This document shows, one piece after another, positions 22,951-34,604 of a DNA stretch of 64,000 bases. Numbering within the stretch: position 1 is the stretch's first letter; each line of letters starts with the position of its first letter. This DNA comes from Archivesica marissinica. Its lineage: Eukaryota > Mollusca > Bivalvia > Venerida > Vesicomyidae. The notes beneath the pieces were generated by a model, which made no database searches, was not told where the DNA came from, and worked only from the letters and a program-made list of their open reading frames with translations. The translations under genes and the position numbers were made by a program. The stretch spans positions 16,044,414 through 16,108,413 of the forward strand of contig CM026398.1 in assembly GCA_014843695.1 (NCBI GenBank), in the 5' to 3' direction.

Positions 22951-24135
22951 TTATTGCATTTGTTAAGTAACGTGATCAGACACTAGCTGGACTTGTAAGC
23001 GTAAGTGTAATTAAATGATCAACAGTATGGATTAGCCAGTTCAATATTTCATAAGTAGGAGCATATAATAACAATGAAACCATGACTGCTTAATAGTATT
23101 GTAAAATTACAGTACAGTGTACATGTATTCAATAATCTGCATAACATTTATAGTATAGTTAGTGCAGGTTGACCTGCATTTTAATATCTATGCAAATAAT
23201 GTATTATGCATAGAAAACATGACCAAATACCACGTGACGCCGACATCTCATCTTATGGTCAAACGTGTTTAAATCGTAGCATTAAAGCGAAAACCAGCGC
23301 TAAAAACGGGCTAAACCGCTATTTTAAATGTATAGCGTTGTGAGTTATGTACCGGTCGATCCAGCTTGACACACTCAGGACAATAACCCAGATGCTCGTT
23401 CATATCAAATATATAGAGATTGCATGTGACTTAATACCACGTGATTTTCAAACACACTGCCAAATTGTGACGTCATCTCAAATCTATGAAATAAAAGTAA
23501 GTGACCAAATAACGTTAAAGTTCGCTTAGTGTCGGCTACATGGATGTAGAGCTCCATGTGTATTGTCAACATGACATGACAAAGTCAACATGTAATATCA
23601 CAAATGCAACATTAAACCAATTGTTTATAATTCTATTATACTTGTATCAATAACATGCAACTGTATTACTATCGCATAACATTCAATCAACCTTTAATCT
23701 CACGTACACTTTATTTTCCACTGATCTATTAAATACAGATTAATAGGTAAACAATTACCTATACTATACTTTGCAAGATTGTTCTAGATCGATAAGATAC
23801 TAAATTAGCAATGTTCCATAATGATATAAATGTTTTATTTCAAATTATTTCAATAGATTTCGCCGGGTTTTCTGATAACCACACGGAGAAGGCGGCATGT
23901 TAATATATGTAAATGAGGTGTATGTATACGTATTTATATGGATATCTCTTGGTTGTTGCAAATCTGCAAACTGAGAAAATGAAATAACACTTGAAAACCA
24001 ATTAATAATCGTTCCAAAAATAATACATGTACTACATTCAACTGTTGGCGGTCCTATATAACCAGTGCTCAATGATTTATTCAGAGTTTAAGCAAAATCG
24101 TGAAGATCTGCGCACACATAAAATGCGACTGGTTT
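22951..24135. other. AT-rich stretch, no gene seen
   Basis: About 1.2 kb without tandem repeats or recognisable elements. Short open frames at 23347-23529 and 23845-24072 have no domain content. Confidence 0.45.
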
Positions 24136-24137
24136 CA

Positions 24138-24384
24138 CTACGGATCTGTAGTCCAGTGGTAACACGCTGGACTGGTAATCCAGGGATCGCTAGTTCGATC
24201 CCCCGTCTGACCCTAATAAAATTAACAGTCTTTCAGATGGGACGTTAAACCGAGGTCTCGTGTCGGTGCTTACACCGTGCACGTAAAAGAACCAGAGGAG
24301 ACTCTGGAATGGGTCTCTGTCTGTATCATGCACTATCCCATCTGAAAGACTGTTAATGTTATTCCACTGGACTACAGATCTGTC
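24138..24384. mobile_element. SINE-1 copy fused to an inverted copy of its own 5' end
   Basis: From 24138 a normal head, B box and body run to about 24329 (ATCATGCACTATCC). The sequence then switches to the complement of the SINE start: CATCTGAAAGACTGTTAATG, then CCACTGGACTACAGATC. The two ends can pair into a hairpin. The usual 3' stem-loop and tail are absent. Confidence 0.8.
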
Positions 24385-24435
24385 TGTACAGCTTGTCTTT
24401 TGATATTGTTATCTAAACATAGAAGGTACATTGTC

Positions 24436-24640
24436 GTCCGTGGTCCATCGACGTCCGTGTTCAAGTGGCATAAGGTCTGATTTAGATATTGATGGATCCC
24501 GGGTTCGATGGTCGGTCACGGCGCGTATGCAGTGTGCTAGAGCATTGTATCTCTCTCACGTGATTAGTACTGATTAATCATGTATGTCGCTAAGCCTGTC
24601 CATGAAAACCTGTCTAAAAGGGGTTTGACATAAATGGAAA
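24436..24640 (+). mobile_element. Diverged SINE-5 copy
   Basis: tRNA-like start (GTCCGTGGTCCATCGACG), degenerate B box (GGGTTCGATGG) and a tail with CTAAGCCTGTCCATGAAAAC and GGGGTTTGACAT, as in the copies at 37118 and 38634. Confidence 0.65.
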
Positions 24641-24683
24641 ATAGATTACATAAGTTTATAATTAAATAACGTCATTCGCATTA

Positions 24684-24931
24684 GGCCATAATAAAATAAA
24701 TCCTAGATTTTCATCCAAATTTTTTTGAAAATGGGGGGTGAAATTTTATTTTTTATTTTATATTTTCAGGATATCGATATTTATGCTGATAAAATGGTGT
24801 TTTGACAAGATTCAACTTGACAAGATTTTTTTTTTTTTTTTTTTTTTCAAATAGTAATAAAAAAAATCGGGGCGGGCCCTAAAAACGGGGGCGGGCGGGG
24901 ATGAAAATCTAGGAAATATTTTATTATGGCC
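24684..24931. mobile_element. Harbinger-like MITE
   Basis: The 248-bp element has inverted ends of about 34 bp (GGCCATAATAAAATA at the left; TATTTTATTATGGCC at the right). It is flanked by TTA at 24681-24683 and 24932-24934. A 3-bp TWA target and GG-rich ends fit PIF/Harbinger elements. The interior has a long poly-T and G-rich tracts. No coding capacity. Confidence 0.75.
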
Positions 24932-24966
24932 TTAGCGGGAATTTAAAACACTCAAATACTTTTTTA

Positions 24967-25062
24967 GTTTAAACTTTATTTATGCTACAACGATTGCGAA
25001 GCAAGTACCGGAGTACCCGGAGAAAACCCACCTGTCCGATCTGGCGACCACCGTACCATCAA
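24967..25062 (-). mobile_element. SINE-4 copy with internal deletion
   Basis: Antisense tail (CAACGATTGCGAAGCAAGTA) joins directly to the body (CCGGAGAAAACCCACCTGTC, TGGCGACCACCGTACCAT). The segment that normally holds ATTAATCACTCTCG is missing. Confidence 0.7.
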
Positions 25063-25357
25063 ATACTTTTGTGAAACCGGACCCTAGTTTTTGTGAAATT
25101 GGTATGTATAACAATTAACCACCCTCCTAGTCCTTGCAGAATCATAATAACTGTGTGTCCTTGCCACATTTGGAGCGTATCTATAACTTTATATGTTTTA
25201 CTTTTAGAAAACTGAAAGCAAAATGTATATTTAATTACATAGAATTAATGAAGCATGTTGCTATATTTTGAAATATGTGTATAAATGTAATTTCTAATAT
25301 TACTTCATATAGGTTATGTAACAATATAAGTACTTAACATGTATTATAATATACCAA

Positions 25358-25500
25358 AGTTTCTTACGGAGGTTGGTGCACCAAGTACACGTTAACCACT
25401 GGAGCCTGCCCAGGAAAGGTGTTGTTAGGTAAACCGCCCGTCGCTCAAATGGGAAACCGGTAGCGACGTTAAATAAACTTAAATAAAAAAATTAAATAAA
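25358..25500 (+). mobile_element. Chimeric SINE: SINE-2 body with SINE-1 tail
   Basis: TTCTTACGGAGGTTGGTGCA and GCCTGCCCAGGAAAGGTGTT are SINE-2 body. Where SINE-2 copies continue CGCCGGCGATATAGCC, this one changes to GTCGCTCAAATGGGAAACC..AGCGACG and AATAAA, the SINE-1 3' hairpin. The loop is GAAA instead of GCAA, still a GNRA loop. Confidence 0.75.
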
Positions 25501-26158
25501 ACATATACCAAGGACAGCAACCACAGCTATAGTGCATAATAAACTATACAGAGTAGATACATCTGTGTTTCTATTTACGTTATCCAATCGAAACAAGAAT
25601 CAGTTTAAACCGCAAACTATAATTTATGATATATCACTTCTAACCGGCTTACTGTGGTTCCAATACAAAGTACCAGGTAGCGCTTCAGAATTGAGGTCGA
25701 TAACATTTTTTGAGCTATTTGTTTACACCGATCAGTATTTATCTAATCAGCTAGAGGTAACCCATTCAGTTTGAACAGCATGCTTTAAACGTAGTCCTGC
25801 TGCTAAAAAGTCTTTGGAGATATTTAGTACCAATCTGAAAATCTATAAATAAATCGGATTCTAAATTATTTTGAAACAGTTTAATTGAGTATAAGTTCGC
25901 AGTGCTGTTAGCTAACATTATAGCGCAATGCTACTATAGGAAAGACATAACTAGCTTAATGGTTCTTAATAGTATATGTGCATACATGCTAATTAATATA
26001 CAAGAAATATTAGAAAAACGTGGAAGTGTATATGTTATCTTACAAAATGAATGAAACAGCAATTGTTATAGGTATACTAAGAACTGAGAATTTTTATTCA
26101 TTAAAAACAAAGTCAATGTTTTAAATACAAGGATATTACAATAGCGTGGACTGTCAAC
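25501..26158. other. Upstream flank of exon 1, no promoter identified
   Basis: AT-rich sequence with no recognisable TATA box, CpG cluster or exon. If exon 1 is the first coding exon, the promoter or 5' UTR may lie here or further left. Confidence 0.35.
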
Positions 26159-26722
26159 ATGAATGAAACGGATATCGAAATAGGGACAAGTGAAACTCCA
26201 GTATGGATAGAAATGAACCAGTCAGTTGAAGACACGACAGAAGTTAACGAGGACATTCCTAGTAAAACTGGCTCTTGCATAACATGTAATAAACCAGATG
26301 TATCGGATAAACCAGATGTATCGGATAAACCAGATGTATTGGATAAACCAGATGTATCCGATGAACCAGATGTATCGGATGAACCAGATGTATCGGATGA
26401 ACCAGATGTATCGGATGAACCAGATGTATCGGATGAACCAGATGTATCGGATAAACCAGATGTATCGGATAAACCAGATGTATCGGATGAACCAGATGTA
26501 TCGGATGAAGGCGGCGCCAGCTCTGTAGCAGAAAGTCAGCCTGATTTTCCAAGCGAAAACGAACACGTGGTAGTTGATGATATAAATGTGACAACTGCAC
26601 TTGGTGCTGAAGAAGATATAATAGTAGATAATAACAACAAAGATGAGCGTGTAGGCGTGAAGTTCCAGTGTATGAATAAAGATGTTAATGCGGAAAAGAA
26701 ACCTCGGCCTCATCCTATTCAA
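26159..26722 (+). CDS. Probable first coding exon of the CLC gene (acidic N-terminus with hexapeptide repeat)
   Basis: ATG at 26159 opens 188 codons ending at a strong donor (CAA then GTAAGC at 26723). The product starts MNETDIEIGT and is acidic. Residues 45-116 are twelve copies of KPDVSD or EPDVSD (one PDVLD), encoded by an 18-bp tandem repeat. The rest (SSVAESQPDFPSENEH, then EEDIIVDNNNKDERVG) looks like a disordered cytosolic tail. It lacks membrane segments and a signal peptide. Assignment to the CLC gene rests on position and strand only. It ends in phase 0, whereas the next exon found needs one carried base, so either a small exon is missing or this belongs to another transcript. Confidence 0.5.
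26291..26506 (+). repeat. 18-bp coding tandem repeat, 12 units
   Basis: Units of GAACCAGATGTATCGGAT or AAACCAGATGTATCGGAT. Differences are mostly in the first codon (Glu or Lys). The 18-bp period keeps frame whatever the copy number. Minus-strand and +2 open frames over it are shadows. Confidence 0.85.
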
Positions 26723-26814
26723 GTAAGCACTGTGTGTATATGGTATGTCGTACTTTGTAACTGCTATGCTAATACAATGGGTTCTTTGGTGACGATCGTT
26801 ATTTCTTCATTTAA

Positions 26815-27047
26815 CCCATTCAACACCAAGTAACTCACATGGACTGGTCCATGATATTCATAAACCAATAAATGAATCAGAAAATCACATTTGGACAAGT
26901 TCATTTATCAAAATGGGTAATTATGTCTAAAAATAGTCATATCACTGGCAAAAAGTGCAGATCCTGATGAGACGGCTCGTGACGAGCTGGCTCATCTGGA
27001 TCTACACTTTTTGTAAGCCTATTTAGAGGTATGTGGTGTTGAAAGGG
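26815..27047. mobile_element. piggyBac-like MITE, second copy type
   Basis: The 233-bp element starts CCCATTCAACACCAAGTA and ends with a near complement (TGGTGTTGAAAGGG). It is flanked by TTAA at 26811-26814 and 27048-27051. The interior holds a second palindrome (AAAAAGTGCAGATCC with GGATCTACACTTTTT). It shares GATCCTGAT and ATCTGGATCT blocks with the MITE at 2823. It sits 92 bp past the exon 1 donor. Confidence 0.8.
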
Positions 27048-27051
27048 TTAA

Positions 27052-27335
27052 GCTTCACGATTTCAACTTCACGAATTTGCGATTTCAACTTCGTGAACTC
27101 GTGTAGAATCGTGAATTCATGTAGTTGAAATCGTGGAGGCGAAATTATTTAATTCAGGAAGCAGTAATCGTGACCTTGTGTATGGTAATTATGAATTAGA
27201 AAATGTCATTGAACTAAACTATGGTGCATAATAAAGAATGCCATTTCTTCTATATATCAAGAGTTTTCATGGGATGACCGATAGCGGATTCTAGTACTCA
27301 TTCACTTAGTGGCGTTGGGGGTGAAGACTAGCTTA
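27052..27335. other. Short inverted repeats, no gene seen
   Basis: Contains CACGATTTCAACTTCACGAA and, in opposite orientation, GTTGAAATCGTG at about 27122-27135, so it can fold. No coding content. Confidence 0.4.
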
Positions 27336-27535
27336 CACAAATTTAGTTTAACTATATTGCTAAATAAATTCTAACAACTTAAACTAATTGTTCTCAATAC
27401 TTCATTCCTGATTAAATCCATTGACCATGAGGGAGAATATAAATATACTGTATGTTTAAATGTCTTGCCTAATGATATCACCACAGTGGTAAGGGCGAGG
27501 CTCGAACTCGCAGCATCTCTGTTTATATGTTACAC
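27336..27535 (-). mobile_element. Diverged SINE-3 copy
   Basis: Recognisable pieces are CTTCATTCCTGATTAAATCC, ATTGACCATGAGGGAGA and a B-box complement (GCTCGAACTCGC). The tail is heavily mutated. Confidence 0.6.
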
Positions 27536-27570
27536 AACGGCGGTCTCCGCTATAGGAGTTGTTGTGTTGT

Positions 27571-27851
27571 GTGTTTTACGTTTATTTATCGTCGCTACCG
27601 GTTTCCCATATGAGCGACGCCTCCTGAAGAGATTAGTCGATTTTTGGAGGATAGTGCAATGATACAGACATAAACCCATTCCAGGGATTCCTCTGGTTGC
27701 ATTACGTGCACAGTGTACATCACCAACACGAGACCTCGGTTTAAAATCCCATATGAAAGACTGTTAATTTTATTAGGGTCAGACGGGGGATCTAACCTGC
27801 GATCCCTGGATTACCAGCCCAGCGTGTTACCACTGGACTACAGATCCGTCT
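27571..27851 (-). mobile_element. SINE-1 copy, full length
   Basis: Head, body and 3' hairpin are present on the minus strand. The hairpin loop reads GG-GAAA-CC, another GNRA variant. The anticodon stem is nearly intact. Confidence 0.85.
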
Positions 27852-28039
27852 GTATTGGAGTTGTATGTGTGAATATGTCCATTATATGTGTGCTTAATAT
27901 TTCTAGCAAATTGTTGTAATTTATCTGTAATATACTTCACTTGCATGCTCATTGCGATTCCAATATAGATTGTTAACATAGAATTACATCTTAGATGTAC
28001 TGAAAGGTTACATACGCCCAACATTGAAAATACGTAAAT

Positions 28040-29660
28040 ATCAATAGAAGTGACGGTAAATACGTAACTATAAATAGACATTACGGTAAATAGCAATGGA
28101 CATGACGGTAAATACTTTATTATTAATAGACATGACGGTAAATAGCAATAGACATGACGGTAAATACGTAAATAGCAATATTCATGACGGTAAATACGTA
28201 AATAGCAATAGTAATGACGGTAAATACGTAAATAGCAATAGTCATGACGGTAAATACGTAAATAGCAATAGTCATGACGGTAAATACGTAAATAGGAATA
28301 TTCATGACGGTAAATACGTAAATAGCAATAGTAATGACGGTAAATACGTAAATAGCAATAGTCATGACGGTAAATACGTAAATAGCAATAGTCATGACGG
28401 TAAATACGTAAATAGCAATAGTCATGACGGTAAATACTTTATTATTAATAGACATGACGGTAAATAGCAATAGACATGACGGTAAATACGTAAATAGCAA
28501 TATTCATGACGGTAAATACGTAAATAGCAATAGTAATGACGGTAAATACGTAAATAGCAATAGTCATGACGGTAAATACGTAAATAGCAATAGTAATGAC
28601 GGTAAATACGTAAATAGCAATAGTCATGACGGTAAATACGTAAATAGCAATAGTCATGACGGTAAATACGTAAATAGCAATAGTCATGACGGTAAATACT
28701 TTATTATTAATAGACATGACGGTAAATAGCAATAGACATGACGGTAAATACGTAAATAGCAATATTCATGACGGTAAATACGTAAATAGCAATAGTCATG
28801 ACGGTAAATAGCAATAGTCATGACGGTAAATATGTAAATAGCAATATTCATGACGGTAAATAGCAATAGACATGGCGGTAAATACGGAAATATCAATAGA
28901 CATGGCGGTAAATACGGAAATATCAACAGACATGGCGGTAAATACGTAAATATCAATACACATGACGGTAAATAGCAATAGTCATGACAGTAAATACATA
29001 AATAGCAATAGTCATGACAGTAAATACATAAATATCAATAGTCATGACGGTAAATACGTTAATATCAATAGTCATGACGGTAAATACATAAATATCAATA
29101 GTCATGACGGTAAATACATAAATAGCAATAGTCATGACAGTAAATACATAAATATCAATAGTCATGACAGTAAATACATAAATATCAATAGTCATGACAG
29201 TAAATACATAAATATCAATAGTCATGACGGTAAATACGTAAATAGCAATAGTAATGACGGTAAATACATAAATAGCAATAGTCATGACGGTAAATACGTA
29301 AATATCAATAGTCATGACAGTAAATACATAAATATCAATAGTCCTGACGGTAAATACATAAATAGCAATAGTCATGACGGTAAATACGTAAATATCAATA
29401 GTCATGACAGTAAATACATAAATATCAATAGTCATGACGGTAAATACGTAAATAGCAATAGTCATGACGGTAAATACATAAATATCAATAGTCATGACAG
29501 TAAATACATAAATAGCAATAGTCATGACAGTAAATACATAAATATCAATAGGCATGACAGTAAATACATAAATATCAATAGTCATGACGGTAAATACGTA
29601 GATATCAATAGTCATGACGGTAAATACGTAAATAGCAATAGGCATGATGGTAAATCTCAT
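28040..29660. repeat. 30-bp minisatellite (intron 1)
   Basis: About 54 units of GACGGTAAATACGTAAATAG plus CAATAGTCAT. A marker variant (TACTTTATTATTAATAGACA) recurs near 28114, 28436 and 28698, showing duplicated blocks of about 320 and 260 bp. Frames open on both strands are periodic only. Confidence 0.95.
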
Positions 29661-29694
29661 CGCGGTAGCCTTGGTAAAGTCATATGCATATTAT

Positions 29695-32600
29695 TAACGA
29701 ATTACTGTATGAGAATGTCACGTATATGAGAATGTCACGTTATGAGAGTGTCACGTGTATGCGAATGTCACGTGTGAGAGTGTCGCGTGTGTGAGAGTAT
29801 CCCGTGTATGAGATTGTCACGTGTTTGAGAATGCCACGTGTATAATAGTTTCAAGTGTATGAGAGTGTCAAGTGTATAAGAGTGTCAAGTGTTTGAGAGT
29901 GTCAAGTGTATGAGAGTGTCAAGTGTTTGAGATTGCCACGTGTATAAGAGTGTCAAGTGTTTGAGAGTGTCAAGTGCATGAGAGTGTCAAGTGTTTGAGA
30001 ATGCCACGTGTATAAGAGTGTAAAGTGTTTGAGAGTGTCAAGTGTATGAGAGTGTCAAGTGTATGAGAGTGTCAAGTATATGAGAATGTCAAGTGTATGA
30101 GAGTGTCAAGTGTTTGAGAATGCCACGTGCATAATAGTGTCAAGTGTTTGAGAGTGTCAAGTGTATGAGAGTGTCAAGTGTATAAGAGTGTCAAGTGTAT
30201 GAGAGTGTCAAGTGTATGAGAGTGTCAAGTGTATGAGAGTGCCAAGTGTATGAGAGTGTCAAGTGTATGAGAGTGTCAAGTGTATGAGAGTGTCAAGTGT
30301 TTGAGAATGTCACGTGTATAAGAGTGTCAAGTGTATGAGAGTGTCAAGTGTATAAGAGTGTCAAGTGTTTGAGAGTGTCAAATGTATGAGAGTGTCAAGT
30401 GTATAAGAGTGTCAAGTGTATTAGAGTGTCAAGTGTTTGAGAGTGTCAAGTGTATGAGAGTGTCAAGTGTATGAGAGTGTCAAGTGTATGAGAGTGTCAA
30501 GTGTATGAGAGTGTCAAGTGTTTGAGAATGCCACTTGTATAAGAGTGTCAAGTGTTTGAGAGTGTCAAGTGTATGAGAGTGTCAAGTGTTTGAGAATGCC
30601 ACGTGTATAAGAGTGTAAAGTGTTTGAGAGTGTCAAGTGTATGAGAGTGTCAAGTGTATGAGAGTGTCAAGTGTATGAGAGTGTCAAGTGTATGAGAGTG
30701 TCAAGTATATGAGAGTGTCAAGTGTTTGAGAATGCCACGTGTATAAGAGTGTCAAGTGTTTGAGAGTGTCAAGTGTATGAGAGTGTCAAGTGTTTGAGAA
30801 TGCCACGTGTATAAGAGTGTCAAGTGTTTGAGAGTGTCAAGTGTATGAGAGTGTCAAGTGTTTGAGAATGCCACGTGTATAAGAGTCAAGTGTTGAGAGT
30901 GTCAAGTGTATGAGAGTGTCAAGTGTATGAGAGTGTCAAGTGTTTGAGAATGCCACGTGTATAAGAGTGTAAAGTGTTTGAGAGTGTCAAGTGTATGAGA
31001 GTGTCAAGTGTATGAGAGTGTCAAGTGTATGAGAGTGTCAAGTGTATGAGAGTGTCAAGTATATGAGAGTGTCAAGTGTTTGAGAATGCCACGTGTATAA
31101 GAGTGTCAAGTGTTTGAGAGTGTCAAGTGTATGAGAGTGTCAAGTGTTTGAGAATGCCACGTGTATAAGAGTGTCAAGTGTTTGAGAGTGTCAAGTGTAT
31201 GAGAGTGTCAAGTGTTTGAGAATACCACGTGTATAAGAGTGTCAAGTGTATGAGAGTGTCAAGTGTATGAGAGTGTCAAGTGTTTGAGAATGCCACGTGT
31301 ATAAGAGTGTCAAGTGTTTGAGAGTGTCAAGTGTATGAGAGTGTCAAGTGTTTGAGAGTGTCAAGTGTATGATAGTGTCAAGTGTTTGAGAATGCCACGT
31401 GTATAAGAGTGTCAAGTGTTTGAGAGTGTCAAGTGTATGAGAGTGTCAAGTGTTTGAGAATGCCACGTGTATAAGAGTGTCAAGTGTATGAGAGTGTCAA
31501 GTGTATAAGAGTGTCAAGTGTATGAGAGTGTCAAGTGTATGAGAGTGTCAAGTGTTTGAGAGTGTCAAGTGTATAAGAGTGTCAAGTGTATGACAGTGTC
31601 AAATGTATGACAGTGTCAAATGTATGACAGTGTCAAGTGTATGAGAGTGTCAAGTGTATGAGAGTGTCAAGTGTATGACAGTGTCAAGTGTATGAGAGTG
31701 TCAAGTGTATGACAGTGTCAAGTGTATGAGAGTGTCAAGTGTATGAGAGTGTCAAGTGTTTGAGAATGCCACATGTATAAGAGTGTCAAGTGTATGAGAG
31801 TGTCAAGTGTATGAGAGTGTCAAGTGTATGACAGTGTCAAGTGTATGACAGTGTCAAGTGTATGAGAGTGTCAAGTGTATGACAGTGTCAAGTGTATGAC
31901 AGTGTCAAGTGTATGACAGTGTCAAGTGTATTAGAGTGTCAAGTGTATAAGTGTGTCAAGAGTATAAGAGTGTCAAGTGTTTGAGAGTGTCAAGTGTATG
32001 AGAGTGTCAAGTGTTTGAGAATGCCACGTGTATAAGAGTGTAAAGTGTTTGAGAGTGTCAAGTGTATGAGAGTGTCAAGTGTATGAGAGTGTCAAGTGTA
32101 TGAGAGTGTCAAGTGTATGAGAGTGTCAAGTATATGAGAGTGTCAAGTGTTTGAGAATGCCACGTGTATAAGAGTGTCAAGTGTTTGAGAGTGTCAAGTG
32201 TATGAGAGTGTCAAGTGTTTGAGAATGCCACGTGTATAAGAGTGTCAAGTGTTTGAGAGTGTCAAGTGTATGAGAGTGTCAAGTGTTTGAGAATCCACGT
32301 GTATAAGAGTGTCAAGTGTATGAGAGTGTCAAGTGTAAGAGTGTAGTGTATGAGAGTGTCAAGTGTTGAGAGTGTCAAGTGTTGAGAGTGTCAAGTGTAT
32401 GAGAGTGTCAAGTGTATGACAGTGTCAAGTGTTGAGAGTGTCAAGTGTATGAGAGTGTCAAGTGTTTGAGAGTGTCAAGTGTATGAGAGTGTCAAGTGTA
32501 AGAGTGTCAAGTGTATGAGAGTGTCAAGTGTATGAGAGTGTCAAGTGTATGAGAGTGTCAAGTGTATGAGAGTGTCAAGTGTTTGAGAATGCCAATGTAT

Positions 32601-33135
32601 AAGAGTGTCAAGTGTATGACAGTGTCAAATGTATGACAGTGTCAAATGTATGACAGTGTCAAGTGTATGAGAGTGTCAAGTGTATGAGAGTGTCAAGTGT
32701 ATGACAGTGTCAAGTGTATGAGAGTGTCAAGTGTATGACAGTGTCAAGTGTATAAGAGTGTCAAGTGTATAAGTGTGTCAAGTGTATAAGAGTGTCAAGT
32801 GTTTGAGAGTGTCAAGTGTATGAGAGTGTCAAGTGTTTGAGAATGCCACGTGTATAAGAGAGTCAAGTGTATGAGAGTGTCAAGTGGTTGAGAATGCCAC
32901 GTGTATAAGAGTGTCAAGTGTATGAGAGTGTCAAGTGTATGAGAGTGTCAAGTGTATAAGAGTGTCAAGTGTATGAATGTGTCAAGTGGTTGAGAATGCC
33001 ACGTGTATAAGAGTGTCAAGTGTATGAGAGTGTCAAGTGTATGAGAGTGTCAAGTGTTTGAGAATGCCACGTATATGAGAGTGCCCGGTGTATAAGAGTG
33101 TCAAGTGTATGAGAGTGTCCCGTGTATGAAGTCAC
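29695..33135. repeat. 17-bp minisatellite rich in CACGTG (intron 1)
   Basis: About 200 units of TATGAGAGTGTCAAGTG. Variant units carrying GAATGCCACGTGTATAAG recur about two dozen times, so the E-box palindrome CACGTG is spread through the array. No open frame of interest. Confidence 0.95.
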
Positions 33136-33139
33136 GGTC

Positions 33140-33500
33140 CCGTTCTTGGATACATTGCATATGTTTAAAATGTTGATTGCTTTACTGAAAAACTCGGGTA
33201 ATTCTGGTTTTGTAACAAATACAATAGCATGCTATCAACCTATTCAGAATGTGTGACAGTCGTTTTAAACAGGAATATATCGCATTATGTTTCAATAGTA
33301 TCCGCAATCCGAGACACAACTTACGTGCCAATCAGATGTGATGTCTTTTGTTTGTACAATATAATACAGAATAGCATTCCAATCTACTCAAGCTGTGTTG
33401 ATTTGTGTCGGTCACGTTTCATTGTTTTATTTTAAATACCTTACATGTTTAATTACATCACCCGCTGTAAGCAAGTATGTTATGCAGATTGTCATGCTGA
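33140..33500. other. No gene seen
   Basis: Unique-looking sequence. A 68-codon open frame (33229-33435) has no recognisable domain and no supported splice sites. Confidence 0.4.
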
Positions 33501-33524
33501 GCTATGCTATGCTATGCTATGCTA

Positions 33525-33740
33525 TGGAAGACGTGATAGGGCAGTGGATTCGCGTTCGCTACAGATGCGAAAGGTCCGGAGTTCGAGCCCCGCTGTGCCC
33601 TTCGGCAAGGCATTTAAAGTCCACGTTGCCTATTCTCTCTCCCTCGTGGCGATGGATTCCATCAGGAATGAGGTCTCGGGAGTGATTAATATAAGTTGTA
33701 AGAACTTGTTTCGTAATCGAGCTAAAATAAATGTGTATAA
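33525..33740 (+). mobile_element. SINE-3 copy inserted in a CTATG repeat
   Basis: Full head (TAGGGCAGTGGATTCGCG, B box AGTTCGAGCCC), body and tail. The tail is followed by CTATGCTATGCTATG, and the same repeat precedes the head (about 33503-33524). This fits a duplicated target. Confidence 0.85.
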
Positions 33741-33835
33741 ACTATGCTATGCTATGCCGAGTAATAAACCATTAGCTGAACCATTGGTATACGTTGGGTT
33801 GTAATTGACATTCTCATAAAAGTATAATAAACCTC

Positions 33836-34110
33836 AGTCCACCTCCGTGGTCGAGTGGTTAAGGTCGCTGACTTCTATACCACTGTAACCTATCATCACT
33901 GATGGTCACGGGTTCGAGCCCCGCTCAGGCCGTGTCTCATTTATATGAAAATGTTGGCAGTTTCTTACGGAGGTTGATGCACCCAAGTACTGGTTAACCG
34001 CTGGAGCCTGCCCAGGAAAGGTGTTGTTAGGTAAACTGCCCGCCGGCGATATAGCCCAAAATGGTGCTGATGCAGGCGTAAAACCCGAAATATAACATAA
34101 TAACAATAAT
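33836..34110 (+). mobile_element. SINE-2 copy, full length
   Basis: The head resembles a tRNA with a long variable arm: A box TGGTCGAGTGGTTAAGG, B box GGGTTCGAGCCCC. The body has GGTTAACCGCTGGAGCCTGC and the tail AAAACCCGAAATATAA. Confidence 0.85.
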
Positions 34111-34300
34111 AATCTATATAACTATATATTTAATCCCATTAAACACCTGAGTTAGATTCTGCTATATTTTCGAGGAAGCAAACACAGTGCCAATCGAGTC
34201 GGCAACCTTCTTTTCTCATAACGGCTTGTCTACTGTGTGCTTGTTATTCCAATGAAAGGTGCATCTGATATTGCCTACGCGAGTATAGCGTCATCGTCAC

Positions 34301-34592
34301 AGACGGATCTGTTGTGCAGTGGTAACACGCTGGACTGGTAATCCAGGGATCGCAGGTTCGATCCCCCGTCTGACCCTAATAAAATTAACAGTCTTTCAGA
34401 TGGGACGCTAAACCGAGGTCTGGTGTCGGTGTTTTACACCATGCACGTAAAAGAACCAGATGAGACTCTGGAATGGGTCTCTGTCTGTATCATTGCACTA
34501 TCCTCCAAAATCTAAAATGACTAATATCTTCAGGAGGCGTCGCTCATATTGGCAACCGGTAGCGACGATGAATAAACGTAAAACAAACAAAC
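34301..34592 (+). mobile_element. SINE-1 copy, full length
   Basis: Head with CTGGACTGGTAATCCAG and B box GGTTCGATCCC. The tail hairpin is followed by ATGAATAAACGTAAAAC. It abuts the 43-bp minisatellite. Confidence 0.9.
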
Positions 34593-34604
34593 AAGCTGTC
34601 TGAA

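Noticed and set aside
28096..29729. Open frames of 100-255 codons on both strands
   Set aside because: Translations of a 30-bp intronic minisatellite with no other coding signal.
33395..33804. Overlapping 96- and 119-codon frames
   Set aside because: Mostly SINE-3 sequence and the flanking CTATG repeat.
34301..34375. tRNA-Thr-like gene with good anticodon stem and B box
   Set aside because: The same head recurs at least seven times, each followed by the same SINE-1 body and tail, and the acceptor-stem pairing is poor. It is a SINE head, not a tRNA gene. The same applies to the Ser/Leu-like heads of SINE-2.
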